A DNA stretch of 64,000 nt from Nocardioides immobilis (GTDB lineage: Bacteria; Actinomycetota; Actinomycetes; Propionibacteriales; Nocardioidaceae), in the NCBI RefSeq assembly GCF_003515065.1, contig NZ_QXGH01000035.1:24410-88409 (forward strand), given 5' to 3'. This document shows positions 26,514 through 35,041 of this stretch, piece after piece. Position numbers and translations under genes: made by a program. The notes under the pieces were generated by a model. It saw only the letters and a list, made by a program, of their open reading frames with translations. It searched no databases and was not told the origin of the DNA. How positions within the stretch are numbered: the stretch's first letter is position 1; the number at the start of each line of letters is the position of its first letter.

Positions 26514-27920
26514 TCAGCCGACCGGCTCGGGCACCTGCACGGGCCGCCGGTTCGCCGTCATCGCGAGCGCGGTTCCGGCGGCGAGGAGCGAGCACAGCGC
26601 GACGAACAGCCAGGCCGTGCGCACCGCGTCGGTGTCCGTCGCCCCGGTGCCGATGATGGCGACCAGGATGCTGACCCCGAGCGCGAACCCGACCTGGCGG
26701 GCCATGCTGACGATCCCGCTGCCGGTCGCACCCTGCTCGGGCGGAAGGGTGGCGGTGGCGGCGGCGACCAGGTTGGGGAGGGCGAGGCCCACGCCGACGC
26801 CCGACAGGATCCAGGCGGGGAGGAAGGTCGTCCAGTACGCCGGCTCGGTGCTCAGGGCCGCGAGCTGCCAGAGCGCGGACACGGCGCACAGGACGCTGCC
26901 GGCCGCGATCAGCCTCGAGGGGTGGACGTGCCCGAACCGGCGTGCCGCGATGATCGAGGTCGGGGGTACGGCGAGGGGGCCGAGCGCGATCGCGAAGCCG
27001 GTCTCGAGTGCGGAGAAGCCCCAGGCCTGCTGCATCCAGAGGATGGCGAGCAGCAGCGCCGCCCCGAAGCCGGTGTTGAAGAGCAGGGTCGTGACGTTCG
27101 CCGACGCGAACGAGCGGATCCGCAGCAGGGCCGGGTCGATGACGGGGGAGGGGTGGCGACCCGACAGCCAGACGAAGCCTCCGAGGCCGGCGGCCGCCCC
27201 GGCGAATGCGGCGAGCGTCCGCCCCGAGGTCCATCCCCACTCCTCGGTCTGGACGAGGCCGAGGACGAGAGCTGCGATCGCGCCTGCGAGCACGGCCGCA
27301 CCCAGCAGGTCCGGACGTGGTGCTCCGGCGTTCTGCCGGACATCCGGTACGAAACGGATCGCCGCGACGACCAGGAAGATGCCGACCGGCACGTTGATCC
27401 AGAACGCCCAGTGCCACGAGAGCTGCACGAGCCCGCCGCCTGCCGCCGGGCCGAGCGCGGCTGCGATGGAACCGGTCAGCGCCCACAGCCGGGCGCCCGC
27501 GGCCCGCCGTTCGGGCGGGAGTGCCGCGAGCAGCAGTCCCAGGCTGGCCGGGGTCATCGCTGCCGCGCCGACCGCCTGCAGGACCCGCGCGGCGACCAGC
27601 TCCCACACGCCGGGGGCGAAGCCGCAGGCCAGGCTCGCGAGGGTGAACACGGCCAGACCGGCGACGAAGCCCGGCTTGCGCCCGTAGCGGTCGGTGAGTC
27701 GGCCCATCGGCACCAGGAGGGCGGCGTACACGACGGCGTACGCGCTCAGGATCCAGCTCAGCTCGTTGAGCGCGGGGGCGTCGGTCGCCGTACTGAAGTC
27801 CCGCCCGATCTCGTCGAAGGCGACGTTGACGATGAACAGGTCCAGGCCGGCCATGAAGGTCGCCCCGGTGAGGATCGCGGTCACCGCTCCCGTGTGCACC
27901 CGCTGGCTTGCGTTATCCAT
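26514..27920 (-). CDS. MFS drug-type exporter (DHA2 family, 14 TM)
   Basis: 468 aa with about 14 hydrophobic segments. The major-facilitator motif between TM2 and TM3 is VPMGRLTDRYGRKPG, and the DHA2 motif region includes GLDLFIVNVAF in TM1 and PAAGGGLVQLSWHWAFWINVPVG. It is predicted to export small hydrophobic compounds by proton antiport. It is divergent from an HxlR regulator, and an 18-bp inverted repeat straddles the two starts, so repression by that regulator is likely. It is inserted inside the HIP gene block but shows no sign of belonging to the pathway. Confidence 0.8.
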   Translation of the reverse strand: MDNASQRVHTGAVTAILTGATFMAGLDLFIVNVAFDEIGRDFSTATDAPALNELSWILSAYAVVYAALLVPMGRLTDRYGRKPGFVAGLAVFTLASLACGFAPGVWELVAARVLQAVGAAAMTPASLGLLLAALPPERRAAGARLWALTGSIAAALGPAAGGGLVQLSWHWAFWINVPVGIFLVVAAIRFVPDVRQNAGAPRPDLLGAAVLAGAIAALVLGLVQTEEWGWTSGRTLAAFAGAAAGLGGFVWLSGRHPSPVIDPALLRIRSFASANVTTLLFNTGFGAALLLAILWMQQAWGFSALETGFAIALGPLAVPPTSIIAARRFGHVHPSRLIAAGSVLCAVSALWQLAALSTEPAYWTTFLPAWILSGVGVGLALPNLVAAATATLPPEQGATGSGIVSMARQVGFALGVSILVAIIGTGATDTDAVRTAWLFVALCSLLAAGTALAMTANRRPVQVPEPVG

Positions 27921-27960
27921 AGCCAGAAAGGTAGACCCCTGACTATGGATTGCACAAGCC
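27905..27960. promoter_or_regulatory. Long inverted repeat between exporter and HxlR gene
   Basis: Left arm GGCTTGCGTTATCCATAG (27905-27922) and right arm CTATGGATTGCACAAGCC (27943-27960) are inverted copies differing at three positions, with 20 bp between. The left arm covers the exporter's start codon region; the right arm lies 13 nt upstream of the HxlR ATG. This geometry suits an HxlR-type dimer that represses both genes. Confidence 0.65.
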
Positions 27961-27973
27961 AGATGTGTCTAGA

Positions 27974-28462
27974 ATGTCCGGCGTGACGGTTCAGCTGGCA
28001 GGACGGCTCGCGGCCCGCGGCGACGTGGCCCTCGGCGACCGCTGTTCGGTCGACCGGACCATGCAGGTGGTCGGCAACCGGACCGCGATGCTCCTGATCC
28101 GGGAGGCGTTCTACGGCGCGACCCGGTTCGAGCAGCTCGCGAAGCGGGTCGGGGTCACCGAGGCGGTGGCCTCGCAGCGACTCAAGGAGCTGGTCGCTGC
28201 GGGCATCCTCGCCAAGCAGCCGTACCGCGAGCCCGGTCAGCGCACCAGGTTCGAGTACGTCCTCACGCCGGCGGGCCACGAGCTCATGCCGGTGCTCCTC
28301 GGCCTGCTCCAGTGGGGTGCGCGACACCTGCCGCATCCGGGCGGTCGGGTGACGGTCACGCATGACGAGTGCGGGGCCGAGGTGCAGGCAGCACTGCGCT
28401 GTGCCGACGGCCACGACGTCCCGGAGGAGGACGTCGTCGTCCGTGGCGATGTGACACGCTGA
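27974..28462 (+). CDS. HxlR-family transcriptional regulator
   Basis: 162 aa with the winged-helix HxlR pattern: a conserved Cys-containing N-terminus (GDRCSVDRTMQVVGNRTAMLLIREAFYG), recognition region RFEQLAKRVGVTEAVASQRLKELVAAGIL, and a wing with YREPGQRTRFEYVLTPAGHEL. A C-terminal extension holds two Cys (HDECGAEV, LRCADGHDV), possibly a metal or redox site. It is divergent from the MFS exporter, its likely target. The ATG at 27974 is preferred over an ATG-less extension from 27950. Confidence 0.8.
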   Translation: MSGVTVQLAGRLAARGDVALGDRCSVDRTMQVVGNRTAMLLIREAFYGATRFEQLAKRVGVTEAVASQRLKELVAAGILAKQPYREPGQRTRFEYVLTPAGHELMPVLLGLLQWGARHLPHPGGRVTVTHDECGAEVQAALRCADGHDVPEEDVVVRGDVTR

Positions 28463-28466
28463 CCCC

Positions 28467-28490
28467 TACCAAGCATTTGCTTGGTACGCT
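28467..28490 (+). promoter_or_regulatory. KstR2-type operator overlapping the fadE30 promoter
   Basis: The palindrome at 28467-28486 is base-for-base identical to the fadD3 site. It merges into a TACGCT -10 box (28485-28490), then GGTGAC, then the GTG start of fadE30 at 28497. Spacing from palindrome end to start codon is 10 nt, as at the other three promoters. Confidence 0.8.
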
Positions 28491-28496
28491 GGTGAC

Positions 28497-29699
28497 GTGG
28501 ACCTGACCGAGAGCGCCGAGGACGCCGCCTTCCGCGAGGAGGTGCGCACCTGGTTGGCCGAGCACCTGGTCGGCGAGTGGCGCGACCTGATGGGCCTCGG
28601 CGGGCCCGGCCGCGACCACGAGGCGTTCGAGGAACGGCTGGCCTGGAACCGACTGCTGGCCGAGCACGGCTGGACCTGTGTCGGCTGGCCGCAGGAGTAC
28701 GACGGCCGAGGGCTCTCGTTGTGGCAGCAGGTGATCTTCCACGAGGAGTACGCCCGCGCCGACGCCCCGCACGGCGTCAACCACCTCGGTGAGACCCTGC
28801 TCGGGCCGACCCTGATCGCGTTCGGCAGCGATGCCCAGAAGGAGCGGTTCCTCCCGAGGATCCGTGCGGTCGAGGAGCTGTGGGCGCAGGGCTACTCCGA
28901 GCCCAACGCCGGCTCCGACCTCGCCAACGTGCAGACGAAGGCACGCCTGGTCGACGGTGCGTGGGTCATCGACGGGCAGAAGGTCTGGACCTCGAACGCC
29001 CACCTCAGCGACTGGTGCTTCGTGGTCGCCCGTTCCGAGCCGGGGTCGACCCGGCACCACGGACTGTCGTTCCTGCTCGTCCCCCTGGCGCAGGACGGCG
29101 TCGAGATCCGGCCGATCGAGCAGCTGACCAGCGGCTCGGAATTCAACGAGGTCTTCTTCACCGGCGCCCGCACGGACGCCGACCTGGTCGTCGGCGAGCC
29201 GGGCCAGGGCTGGGGCGTCGCGATGGGGCTGCTCGGCTTCGAGCGCGGTGTCTCGACCCTCGGGCAGACGGTCGGGTTCGCCCGCGAGCTCGACGACGTC
29301 GTGGCCCGCGCAAAGGCGAACGGCAGCATCGACGACCCGATCGTCCGCGACCGGCTGGCGCGGCTCAAGGTCGAGCTCAACGCCATCCGCAGCTTCGCAC
29401 TGCGCGCGCTGGCGCTGGTCGAGGGCGGCCAGGACTCGGCCGCCGGCGGGGGAGCGGGCTCCATCTTCAAGCTGGCGTGGGCCAACTGGCACCGGCAGCT
29501 CGGCGAGGTGGCGATGGACGTCGCCGGCGCGGCGGGGCTGCTCACCCAGGGGACCGCGACGCCCTACGACCTCGACGAGCACCAGCGGCTCTTCCTCTTC
29601 TCCCGCTCCGACACGATCTACGGCGGCAGCGACGAGGTCCAGAAGAACATCCTCGCCGAGCGGGTGCTCGGCCTACCGCGCGAACCGAAGGGGTCTTGA
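28497..29699 (+). CDS. fadE30: FadE30-like acyl-CoA dehydrogenase
   Basis: 400-aa acyl-CoA dehydrogenase (M. tuberculosis FadE30 is 385 aa), first gene of the fadE30-ipdF-kstR2-fadA6 operon. Motifs: CVGWPQEYDGRGLSLW, QGYSEPNAGSDLANVQTKA (FAD/substrate loop), WVIDGQKVWTSNAHLSDW, and IYGGSDEVQKNILAERVLGLPREPKG at the C-terminus. It is thought to dehydrogenate the propionyl-CoA side chain of the HIP-CoA series early in the pathway. The stop overlaps the ipdF start (TGATG). The GTG start is fixed by the operator/-10 spacing upstream. Confidence 0.87.
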   Translation: MDLTESAEDAAFREEVRTWLAEHLVGEWRDLMGLGGPGRDHEAFEERLAWNRLLAEHGWTCVGWPQEYDGRGLSLWQQVIFHEEYARADAPHGVNHLGETLLGPTLIAFGSDAQKERFLPRIRAVEELWAQGYSEPNAGSDLANVQTKARLVDGAWVIDGQKVWTSNAHLSDWCFVVARSEPGSTRHHGLSFLLVPLAQDGVEIRPIEQLTSGSEFNEVFFTGARTDADLVVGEPGQGWGVAMGLLGFERGVSTLGQTVGFARELDDVVARAKANGSIDDPIVRDRLARLKVELNAIRSFALRALALVEGGQDSAAGGGAGSIFKLAWANWHRQLGEVAMDVAGAAGLLTQGTATPYDLDEHQRLFLFSRSDTIYGGSDEVQKNILAERVLGLPREPKGS

Positions 29700-30502
29700 T
29701 GACGACCATGAAGGCTGAGCAGCCGACGCCGGACTACGTGCCCGGTCACGGCCTCCTGCGCGACAAGGTCGTCGTCGTGACGGCGGCTGCGGGCGCCGGC
29801 ATCGGCGCGGCCGTCGTACGGCGTGCGCTCGAGGAGGGGGCGAAGGCGGTCGTCTTCAGCGACACCCACGAGCGGCGGCTCGCGGAGGCTGAGGAGGTCC
29901 TCGCGAAGGAGTTCGGCGCCGACCGCGTCCGGCAGCTGGTCTGCGACGTGACCGACGAGGCGCAGGTCGCCGCGCTCCTCGACGTGGCCGACGAGTTCGG
30001 CGGGGTCGACGTGATGATCAACAACGCCGGCCTCGGTGGCACCGCCAGTGTGCTCGAGATGACCGACGACCAGTGGTCGAAGGTCCTCGACATCACGCTC
30101 ACCGGCACCTTCCGCTGCGTGCGCGCGGCCGGCCGGCGGATGGTCGCGGCAGGGAAGAAGGGCATCATCGTCAACAACGCCTCGGTGATCGGCTGGCGCG
30201 CGCAGGAGGGCCAGGCCCACTACTCCGCGGCGAAGGCCGGTGTGATGGCCCTGACCCGATGCTCCGCGATCGACCTGGCGCCGCACGGCATCCGGGTCAA
30301 CGCGGTGTCGCCGAGCCTGGCGATGCACCCGTTCCTGGAGAAGGTGACGTCGCCGGAGCTGCTGGAGGAGCTCAAGCAGCGTGAGGCCTTCGGGCGCGCC
30401 GCGGCCCCGTGGGAGGTCGCGAACGTGATGGTGTTCCTCGCCAGTGGCTACTCGTCCTACCTGACCGGTGAGGTGATCAGTGTCAGCAGCCAGCACGCCT
30501 GA
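29699..30502 (+). CDS. ipdF: IpdF-like short-chain dehydrogenase
   Basis: 267-aa SDR, the counterpart of Rv3559c/IpdF in the HIP cluster. The nucleotide site TAAAGAGIGAAV departs slightly from TGxxxGIG; NNAGLGG, the catalytic Ser in NNASVIGW, and YSAAK (Tyr/Lys) are present. It probably acts on the 5-hydroxyl/keto position of the HIP-derived CoA intermediates, an assignment by synteny. The ATG overlaps the fadE30 stop and the 3' end overlaps kstR2 by 23 bp, so the operon is tightly coupled. Confidence 0.85.
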   Translation: MTTMKAEQPTPDYVPGHGLLRDKVVVVTAAAGAGIGAAVVRRALEEGAKAVVFSDTHERRLAEAEEVLAKEFGADRVRQLVCDVTDEAQVAALLDVADEFGGVDVMINNAGLGGTASVLEMTDDQWSKVLDITLTGTFRCVRAAGRRMVAAGKKGIIVNNASVIGWRAQEGQAHYSAAKAGVMALTRCSAIDLAPHGIRVNAVSPSLAMHPFLEKVTSPELLEELKQREAFGRAAAPWEVANVMVFLASGYSSYLTGEVISVSSQHA

Positions 30503-31070
30503 GTCCCGACGCGACCAGCTGCTCGCGATCGCGGCCCGGCTGTTCGCCGAGAAGGGCTTCAAGAACACGACCGTCCGCGACATCGCGGATGCCGCCGGGA
30601 TCCTGTCCGGCAGCCTCTACCACCACTTCGACTCCAAGGAGTCGATGGTCGACGAGATCCTCTCGACCTTCCAGGCCGAGCTCTTCGGTCAGTACGACGA
30701 GATCCTGACCAGTGACGAGGACGCCCGCACGAAGCTCGAGCGAGCGGTCCGGGTGTCGTTCGAGGCGATCGACCAGCACCCCTTCGAGGTGGCGATCTAC
30801 CAGAACGAGGCCGACTACCTCGGCACGTTCGACCGGTTCGGCTACCTCGCCGACCGCAACACCCAGTCCCGGCAGGTCTGGGTCACGCTGATCGAGGAGG
30901 GCGTGCGCACCGGCGTACTCCGCAACGACCTCGACGTGACCCTCACCTACCGCTTCATCCGCGACACCGTGTGGGTCGCCGTCCGGTGGTACCGCCCCGG
31001 CCGCGGTCACACCCACACCGAGGTCGCCGACCAGTACGTCCGCATCCTCCTCGACGGGATCTCCTCATGA
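30480..31070 (+). CDS. kstR2: KstR2, TetR-family repressor of the HIP regulon
   Basis: 196 aa. The TetR HTH is at about residues 12-55 (RLFAEKGFKNTTVRDIADA, then AGILSGSLYHHFDSKESMVDEIL), close to M. tuberculosis KstR2. The C-terminal ligand domain keeps YRFIRDTVWVAVRWYRPG and DQYVRILLDGI. KstR2 is known to release DNA when HIP-CoA accumulates, so it links induction to the first product of FadD3. It is encoded within the operon it should control (operator at 28467) and would therefore be autoregulated. The GTG at 30480 lies within the ipdF gene. Confidence 0.92.
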   Translation: MSAASTPESRRDQLLAIAARLFAEKGFKNTTVRDIADAAGILSGSLYHHFDSKESMVDEILSTFQAELFGQYDEILTSDEDARTKLERAVRVSFEAIDQHPFEVAIYQNEADYLGTFDRFGYLADRNTQSRQVWVTLIEEGVRTGVLRNDLDVTLTYRFIRDTVWVAVRWYRPGRGHTHTEVADQYVRILLDGISS

Positions 31071-32239
31071 CCGCCAATACCGCCTACATCGTCGACGCCG
31101 TCCGCACCCCGGTCGGCAAGCGCGGCGGCGCGCTCGCCGGCGTGCACTCCGCCGACCTCGCCGCGCACACGATCGCCGCGCTGATGGACCGGACCGCGGT
31201 CGACCCGGGCGCGGTCGACGACGTGATCCTCGGCTGCTGCGACACCATCGGCTCGCAGGCCGGCGACGTCGCGCGGACGGCCTGGCTCGTGGCCGGCCTG
31301 CCCGACCACGTGCCCGGCGTGACCATCGACCGGCAGTGCGGCTCCTCGCAGCAGGCGGTCCACTTCGCCGCCCAGGGCGTCATGTCCGGCACCCAGGACC
31401 TGGTGGTCGCCGGCGGCGTGCAGAACATGAGCGCCATCCCGATCTCGGCCGCGATGCTCGTCGGCCAGCAGTACGGCTTCTCCACGCCGTTCGCGGAGTC
31501 GCCCGGCTGGCTCAAGAGGTACGGCGACCAGGAGGTCAGCCAGTTCCGGTCCGCGGAGATGATCGCCGAGAAGTGGGACATCTCGCGGGAGGAGATGGAA
31601 GCGTTCGCGCTCGCCTCTCATGAGCGGGCCCGGACCGCGATCGCGGAGGGACGGTTCGCCACCGAGCTCGTCCCGTACGTGCTCCCCGACGGGACCGCGT
31701 TCACGACCGACCAGTGCCCGCGCGAGACGTCCCTGGAGAAGATGGCCGGCCTCGAGCCGCTCGCGCCCGGCGGCCGGATCACCGCCGCTGTCGCGTCCCA
31801 GATCTGCGACGCGTCGTCGGCGACACTGATCGCGTCCGAGGCGGCGGTCCAGGCACACGGACTCAACCCGCGGGCCCGGATCCACCACCTCTCGGTGCGG
31901 GGCGACGACCCGGTCTGGATGCTGACCGGCCCGATCAACGCGACCAAGCACGCGCTCGCGAAGACCGGCATGAGCATCGACGACATCGACCTCTTCGAGT
32001 GCAACGAGGCGTTCGCGTCCGTCGTGCTCGCCTGGATGAAGGAAACCGGGGCCCCACACGAGAAGGTCAACGTCAACGGCGGCGGGATCGCGCTCGGTCA
32101 CCCGATCGGCGCCACCGGCACCCGGCTGATGACGACCCTGCTCAACGAGCTCGAGCGCACGGGCGGCCGCTACGGGCTGCAGACGATGTGCGAGGGCGGC
32201 GGCCAGGCCAACGTCACCATCATCGAGCGCCTCGGCTGA
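31067..32239 (+). CDS. fadA6: FadA6-like thiolase
   Basis: 390-aa acetyl-CoA acyltransferase (M. tuberculosis FadA6 is 386 aa). Catalytic Cys91 lies in IDRQCGSSQQAVHFA, the His in NGGGIALGHPIGATG, and the second Cys in MCEGGGQANV. It is proposed to cleave the beta-keto acyl-CoA made late in HIP degradation after ring C opening. The ATG overlaps the kstR2 stop (ATGA). It is the last gene of the operon; a small hairpin follows. Confidence 0.88.
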   Translation: MTANTAYIVDAVRTPVGKRGGALAGVHSADLAAHTIAALMDRTAVDPGAVDDVILGCCDTIGSQAGDVARTAWLVAGLPDHVPGVTIDRQCGSSQQAVHFAAQGVMSGTQDLVVAGGVQNMSAIPISAAMLVGQQYGFSTPFAESPGWLKRYGDQEVSQFRSAEMIAEKWDISREEMEAFALASHERARTAIAEGRFATELVPYVLPDGTAFTTDQCPRETSLEKMAGLEPLAPGGRITAAVASQICDASSATLIASEAAVQAHGLNPRARIHHLSVRGDDPVWMLTGPINATKHALAKTGMSIDDIDLFECNEAFASVVLAWMKETGAPHEKVNVNGGGIALGHPIGATGTRLMTTLLNELERTGGRYGLQTMCEGGGQANVTIIERLG

Positions 32240-32244
32240 GGCTG

Positions 32245-32264
32245 GCCGTCGCTCTGCGGACGGC
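32245..32264. terminator. Possible bidirectional hairpin terminator
   Basis: GCCGTC (32245-32250) and GACGGC (32259-32264) form a 6-bp G/C stem with an 8-nt loop in the 25 bp between the fadA6 stop and the end of the convergent gene. There is no U-tract, as often in high-GC genomes. Confidence 0.35.
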
Positions 32265-32984
32265 TCACCCGTCGGAGAGGGCGACGGCCGAGATGTCGAC
32301 GTACGCGTCGGCCTCGCCGCCCGTGCCGTCGAGGCCCTCGCCCGGCGCGTAGAGGGAGCACTCGACGCCGACGATCTGGCGACCGGTGGGATACACGTGG
32401 GAGACCGCGGTCAGGGTCGCCTGTCCGCCTGCTCCTTCGGGAGGAAATCCGGTCGACGGCGTCTGCCCTCCCTCGTCGTCGAACTGGAAGAGGGTCTCCG
32501 ACGCGTCGATGGGCGCGCCGTTGACCTCGAGCCGACAGGGGCCCAGGACGTACCGTACGAACAGCTCGGTCCCGATGACCACGGAGGCGATGATCAGCAG
32601 CCGTCCGGGCTTGGCGAGGTCGATCGGCAGGCTGCCGCAGTCGATGTAGCTCGGTGACTCTCCGCAGGATCCTGTGCCGACGCGGCCGGATCCTGCTTGG
32701 CCGGCCACCGGGACCGTGCCGAGGCTGGACTCGCCGACCTGGCCGGTGCCGAGGGCATCGTTCGCGATGTCGCGGTTGCCGAGGATTCGGATGTCCCGGC
32801 CGGTGAGGGAGTCGTCGGCCACGTCGGCGGTGTGGACCTGTCCGTCGACGATGTCGTCGCTGAAGACCGTGTTCGAACCTGGGAGCGCGTAGGCGGTGCC
32901 GACGGACAGGAAGAGGAAGATCGACAGGTAGCCGGCCCACTGGGCTCGGAGCTGTCGGCCGATGTGCCGCACTGTGGGGCTCAT
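32265..32984 (-). CDS. Secreted/anchored repeat-stalk protein, copy A2
   Basis: 239 aa. A TM or signal segment at about 14-33 is followed by SNTVFSDDIVDGQV and a ladder of short repeats (TADVADDSLTGRDI, LGNRDIANDALG, QVGESSLG) of the kind that forms trimeric beta-stalks in actinobacterial surface proteins. The C-terminal half is a compact beta domain with paired cysteines (GSCGESPSYIDCGS, GPCRLEVNGAP, GVECSLYAPG). It is 2 nt downstream of copy A1. A close relative (B2) lies at 39072-39809 in the opposite orientation. Function unknown; extracellular location is likely. Confidence 0.6.
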   Translation of the reverse strand: MSPTVRHIGRQLRAQWAGYLSIFLFLSVGTAYALPGSNTVFSDDIVDGQVHTADVADDSLTGRDIRILGNRDIANDALGTGQVGESSLGTVPVAGQAGSGRVGTGSCGESPSYIDCGSLPIDLAKPGRLLIIASVVIGTELFVRYVLGPCRLEVNGAPIDASETLFQFDDEGGQTPSTGFPPEGAGGQATLTAVSHVYPTGRQIVGVECSLYAPGEGLDGTGGEADAYVDISAVALSDG

Positions 32985-32986
32985 GA

Positions 32987-33670
32987 TCACTGTCCCGACA
33001 GGGTGACGGCCGACATGCGGGCCAATGGATAGGTGGTCGCGCCGGTGTGGTCCTGGCAGTCGATGGCGACCGCCCGGGTGCCGGCGGGGAGCACGTTGGT
33101 CACGGCCGTCATCGTGAAATGGTTGCGGCCCTCCTCGATGTCCTCCTCGTCCCAGCGCACGGAAGTCCAGGAGGCCGCGATCGGTTCCGTGCCGTCGTGC
33201 AGCCGGCACGCGCCGGAACCCCACTCGTTCTCGCGCTCGACCATCGCTGTCACCTGCCCGATGATCAGGATCCGGCCGGGTCTGTCGAGGGTCACGACGA
33301 CGAGGGAGCAGCGGATCCAGGTGGTCGTCTCGGGGTTGCAGGCGCCGTCGTACCCGTAGCGTCCGGTGCCGCCCTGGCGTGCCAACGGCACGGTGCTCAG
33401 GGACGACTCGTTGATCTTGTCGCCGGTGACGGAGTCGACCCCGAAGTCCAGTGCCGTCAGCGTCCCGTTGCGGACGTCGGTGCCGCCCAGGGCTCGGCGG
33501 GTGTCGTCGTTGGCGACGTCGGCGGTGGTGACCTCTCCGTCGACGATGTCGTCGCTGAAGACCGTGTTCGACTCGGCGAGCGCGTACGCCGTGCCGGTGG
33601 TGAGCACGAGGAACAGGGCGAGCAGGCCGGCCGATTGTTGAGCAAGGGACCTACCGAGGTTCGCGAGCAT
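32987..33670 (-). CDS. Secreted/anchored repeat-stalk protein, copy A1
   Basis: 227 aa. It has an N-terminal hydrophobic segment (AGLLALFLVLTTGTAYA) ending in an Ala-X-Ala site, then SNTVFSDDIVDGEV, a few stalk repeats (TTADVANDDTRRALGGTDV, NGTLTALDFG) and a C-terminal beta domain with cysteines (GACNPETTTWIRC, GACRLHDG, AIDCQDH). By my alignment about 27 of 227 residues differ from copy B1 (38386-39069), with the C-terminal third nearly identical. No function known. It is the first gene of a two-gene minus-strand unit A1-A2. Confidence 0.62.
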   Translation of the reverse strand: MLANLGRSLAQQSAGLLALFLVLTTGTAYALAESNTVFSDDIVDGEVTTADVANDDTRRALGGTDVRNGTLTALDFGVDSVTGDKINESSLSTVPLARQGGTGRYGYDGACNPETTTWIRCSLVVVTLDRPGRILIIGQVTAMVERENEWGSGACRLHDGTEPIAASWTSVRWDEEDIEEGRNHFTMTAVTNVLPAGTRAVAIDCQDHTGATTYPLARMSAVTLSGQ

Positions 33671-33797
33671 CGTTTCCTCCAGAGGGCTGATGGTGATGCT
33701 CTCCAGCGTTGGCCGTGCCGCTCGCCGCGCCTAGTCCACGTTCGCTACCCACCCGGTCTAGATTCTGGACCGCGCGGGTGCGACCGGCCAGGATCGG

Positions 33798-34163
33798 TCA
33801 GTCCTCCCAGGGAGCGTGGTCGTCCATCTTGTCGTAGTACTTGGCCAGGTGGCTCTTCACCCGGTCGACGTCCTTGCCGGGCAGGTCCACGCCACCGCGC
33901 GCCCCCTGCATGATCCCGCCCGCGGACATCACGCCGCGCGGCACCGCCTTCAGCCTGCCGTCGACGACGTCGGCGATCAGCAGCTTGTACGCCGTGAAGT
34001 TGTCCTTGTTGTCGGCGTCGTACCAGACATGGGCGTCGCGGTACTTCACGTTCGGCTCGTCCTCGGCGCCGGCCCAGCGTCGTACCCGCTTGTCGGCGGC
34101 GTCTCCGTCCCACTCGCGCTCGCGGTCGGCCAGCGGCAGGTCCTGGAATGTGGTGACAGCCAT
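33798..34163 (-). CDS. Small hypothetical protein with phage-associated motif
   Basis: 121 aa, hydrophilic, no signal or TM. The stretch YKLLIADVVDGRLKAVPRGV followed by a helix ending DVDRVKSHLAKYYDKM resembles a short domain found in actinobacterial and phage proteins, sometimes beside prohead proteases; the similarity is from memory. Start ATG 34163. It is divergent from the acetyltransferase-like gene across 65 bp. Function unknown. Confidence 0.55.
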   Translation of the reverse strand: MAVTTFQDLPLADREREWDGDAADKRVRRWAGAEDEPNVKYRDAHVWYDADNKDNFTAYKLLIADVVDGRLKAVPRGVMSAGGIMQGARGGVDLPGKDVDRVKSHLAKYYDKMDDHAPWED

Positions 34164-34228
34164 GGCTCACCTCCACGGTCTCGGACTGTCGAGAGAATTT
34201 CGGTACCCGGCCCCTGGGATGATCAGAC

Positions 34229-35041
34229 GTGCCCTGGTCGACCACGTGCGACGTCCATGAGTTCACCGCGGCCGCGGGGGAGTTCCTGGCCTCGGCGCCG
34301 GTCGAGCACAGTCCGCTGCTGACCGAGGCCGACTACCTGAGCCGGCGCCCCGAGCCGGACGCCGACCAGGGCTACGGGTGGTGGACCGACGACGCCGGCG
34401 CCGTGGCCGGCGCCTTCCTCCGCGCTCCGCGGCACCCGCCCGTGCTCACCCCGCTGCCGGAGGACGCGGTCCACGAGCTGGTCACCGTGCTGCCGGTCGA
34501 CGACGGCGTCGGCTGCGACGTCACCAGCGTCGACGCGGTGCTGGCGGCGTGGGAGCACAGAGGTACGCCGCTCGGCCCGCGGCACCGGCTGGTCGTCCAC
34601 CGGCTCGGGACCTTCCGGCCACCCCCTGCGGAGGGCCGGTCGCGGATCGCCGAGGAGGCGGACGGCCCGCTGCTCGACAGCTGGTACGACGCGCTGATGG
34701 CCGCGAACCCGGGCGACCCGAGCGATCGGGCGTACGTCGTCGCCGACCCGCTCGCGGACCGACGGATCGTGCTCTGGGAGATCGAAGGCGAGCCGGTGGC
34801 GATGGCGGGCCGGACGCGTGTGATCACCGGCATGACGCGGGTGGGCGCGGTGTTCGCGCCGTCGGGCGACCCACGGGTCGAGACCGCCCTGCTCGGCGCC
34901 GCGACGGCAGCAGCGGCGCAGCTCGCGGACGACGTGCTGGTGCTGGCTCCGAGGAGCGACCGGGACGGTGTCGCGCGCTTGGCCGGGCTCGGCTACCGCG
35001 CCGTCCGCGAGCGCGTGCTCCTCGCGCCGCTGAAGGGCTGA
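34229..35041 (+). CDS. GNAT-like acetyltransferase (degenerate)
   Basis: 270 aa. The second half looks like a GNAT fold: EIEGEPVAMAGRTRVITGMTRVGAVFAP (core strands), then an acetyl-CoA-region helix and RLAGLGYRAVRERVLLAP at the end. The usual RxxGxG pyrophosphate loop is replaced by SGDPRVETALLGAATAAAA, so activity is uncertain. The N-terminal half (WWTDDAGAVAGAFLRAPRHPP) may be a second, diverged GNAT unit. The substrate is unknown. Confidence 0.5.
   Translation: MPWSTTCDVHEFTAAAGEFLASAPVEHSPLLTEADYLSRRPEPDADQGYGWWTDDAGAVAGAFLRAPRHPPVLTPLPEDAVHELVTVLPVDDGVGCDVTSVDAVLAAWEHRGTPLGPRHRLVVHRLGTFRPPPAEGRSRIAEEADGPLLDSWYDALMAANPGDPSDRAYVVADPLADRRIVLWEIEGEPVAMAGRTRVITGMTRVGAVFAPSGDPRVETALLGAATAAAAQLADDVLVLAPRSDRDGVARLAGLGYRAVRERVLLAPLKG

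Larger units (their letters stand above)
32265..33670 (-). repeat. Inverted gene-pair duplication, left arm (A1-A2)
   Basis: The two-gene unit here and the unit at 38386-39809 have the same gene order, gene sizes and intergenic gap in opposite orientation, flanking 4.7 kb. The A1/B1 part remains highly similar at DNA level. Confidence 0.7.

Noticed and set aside
24706..27687. A 993-codon open frame opposite fadD3 and the exporter
   Set aside because: Same shadow effect; the minus-strand genes have full motif sets.
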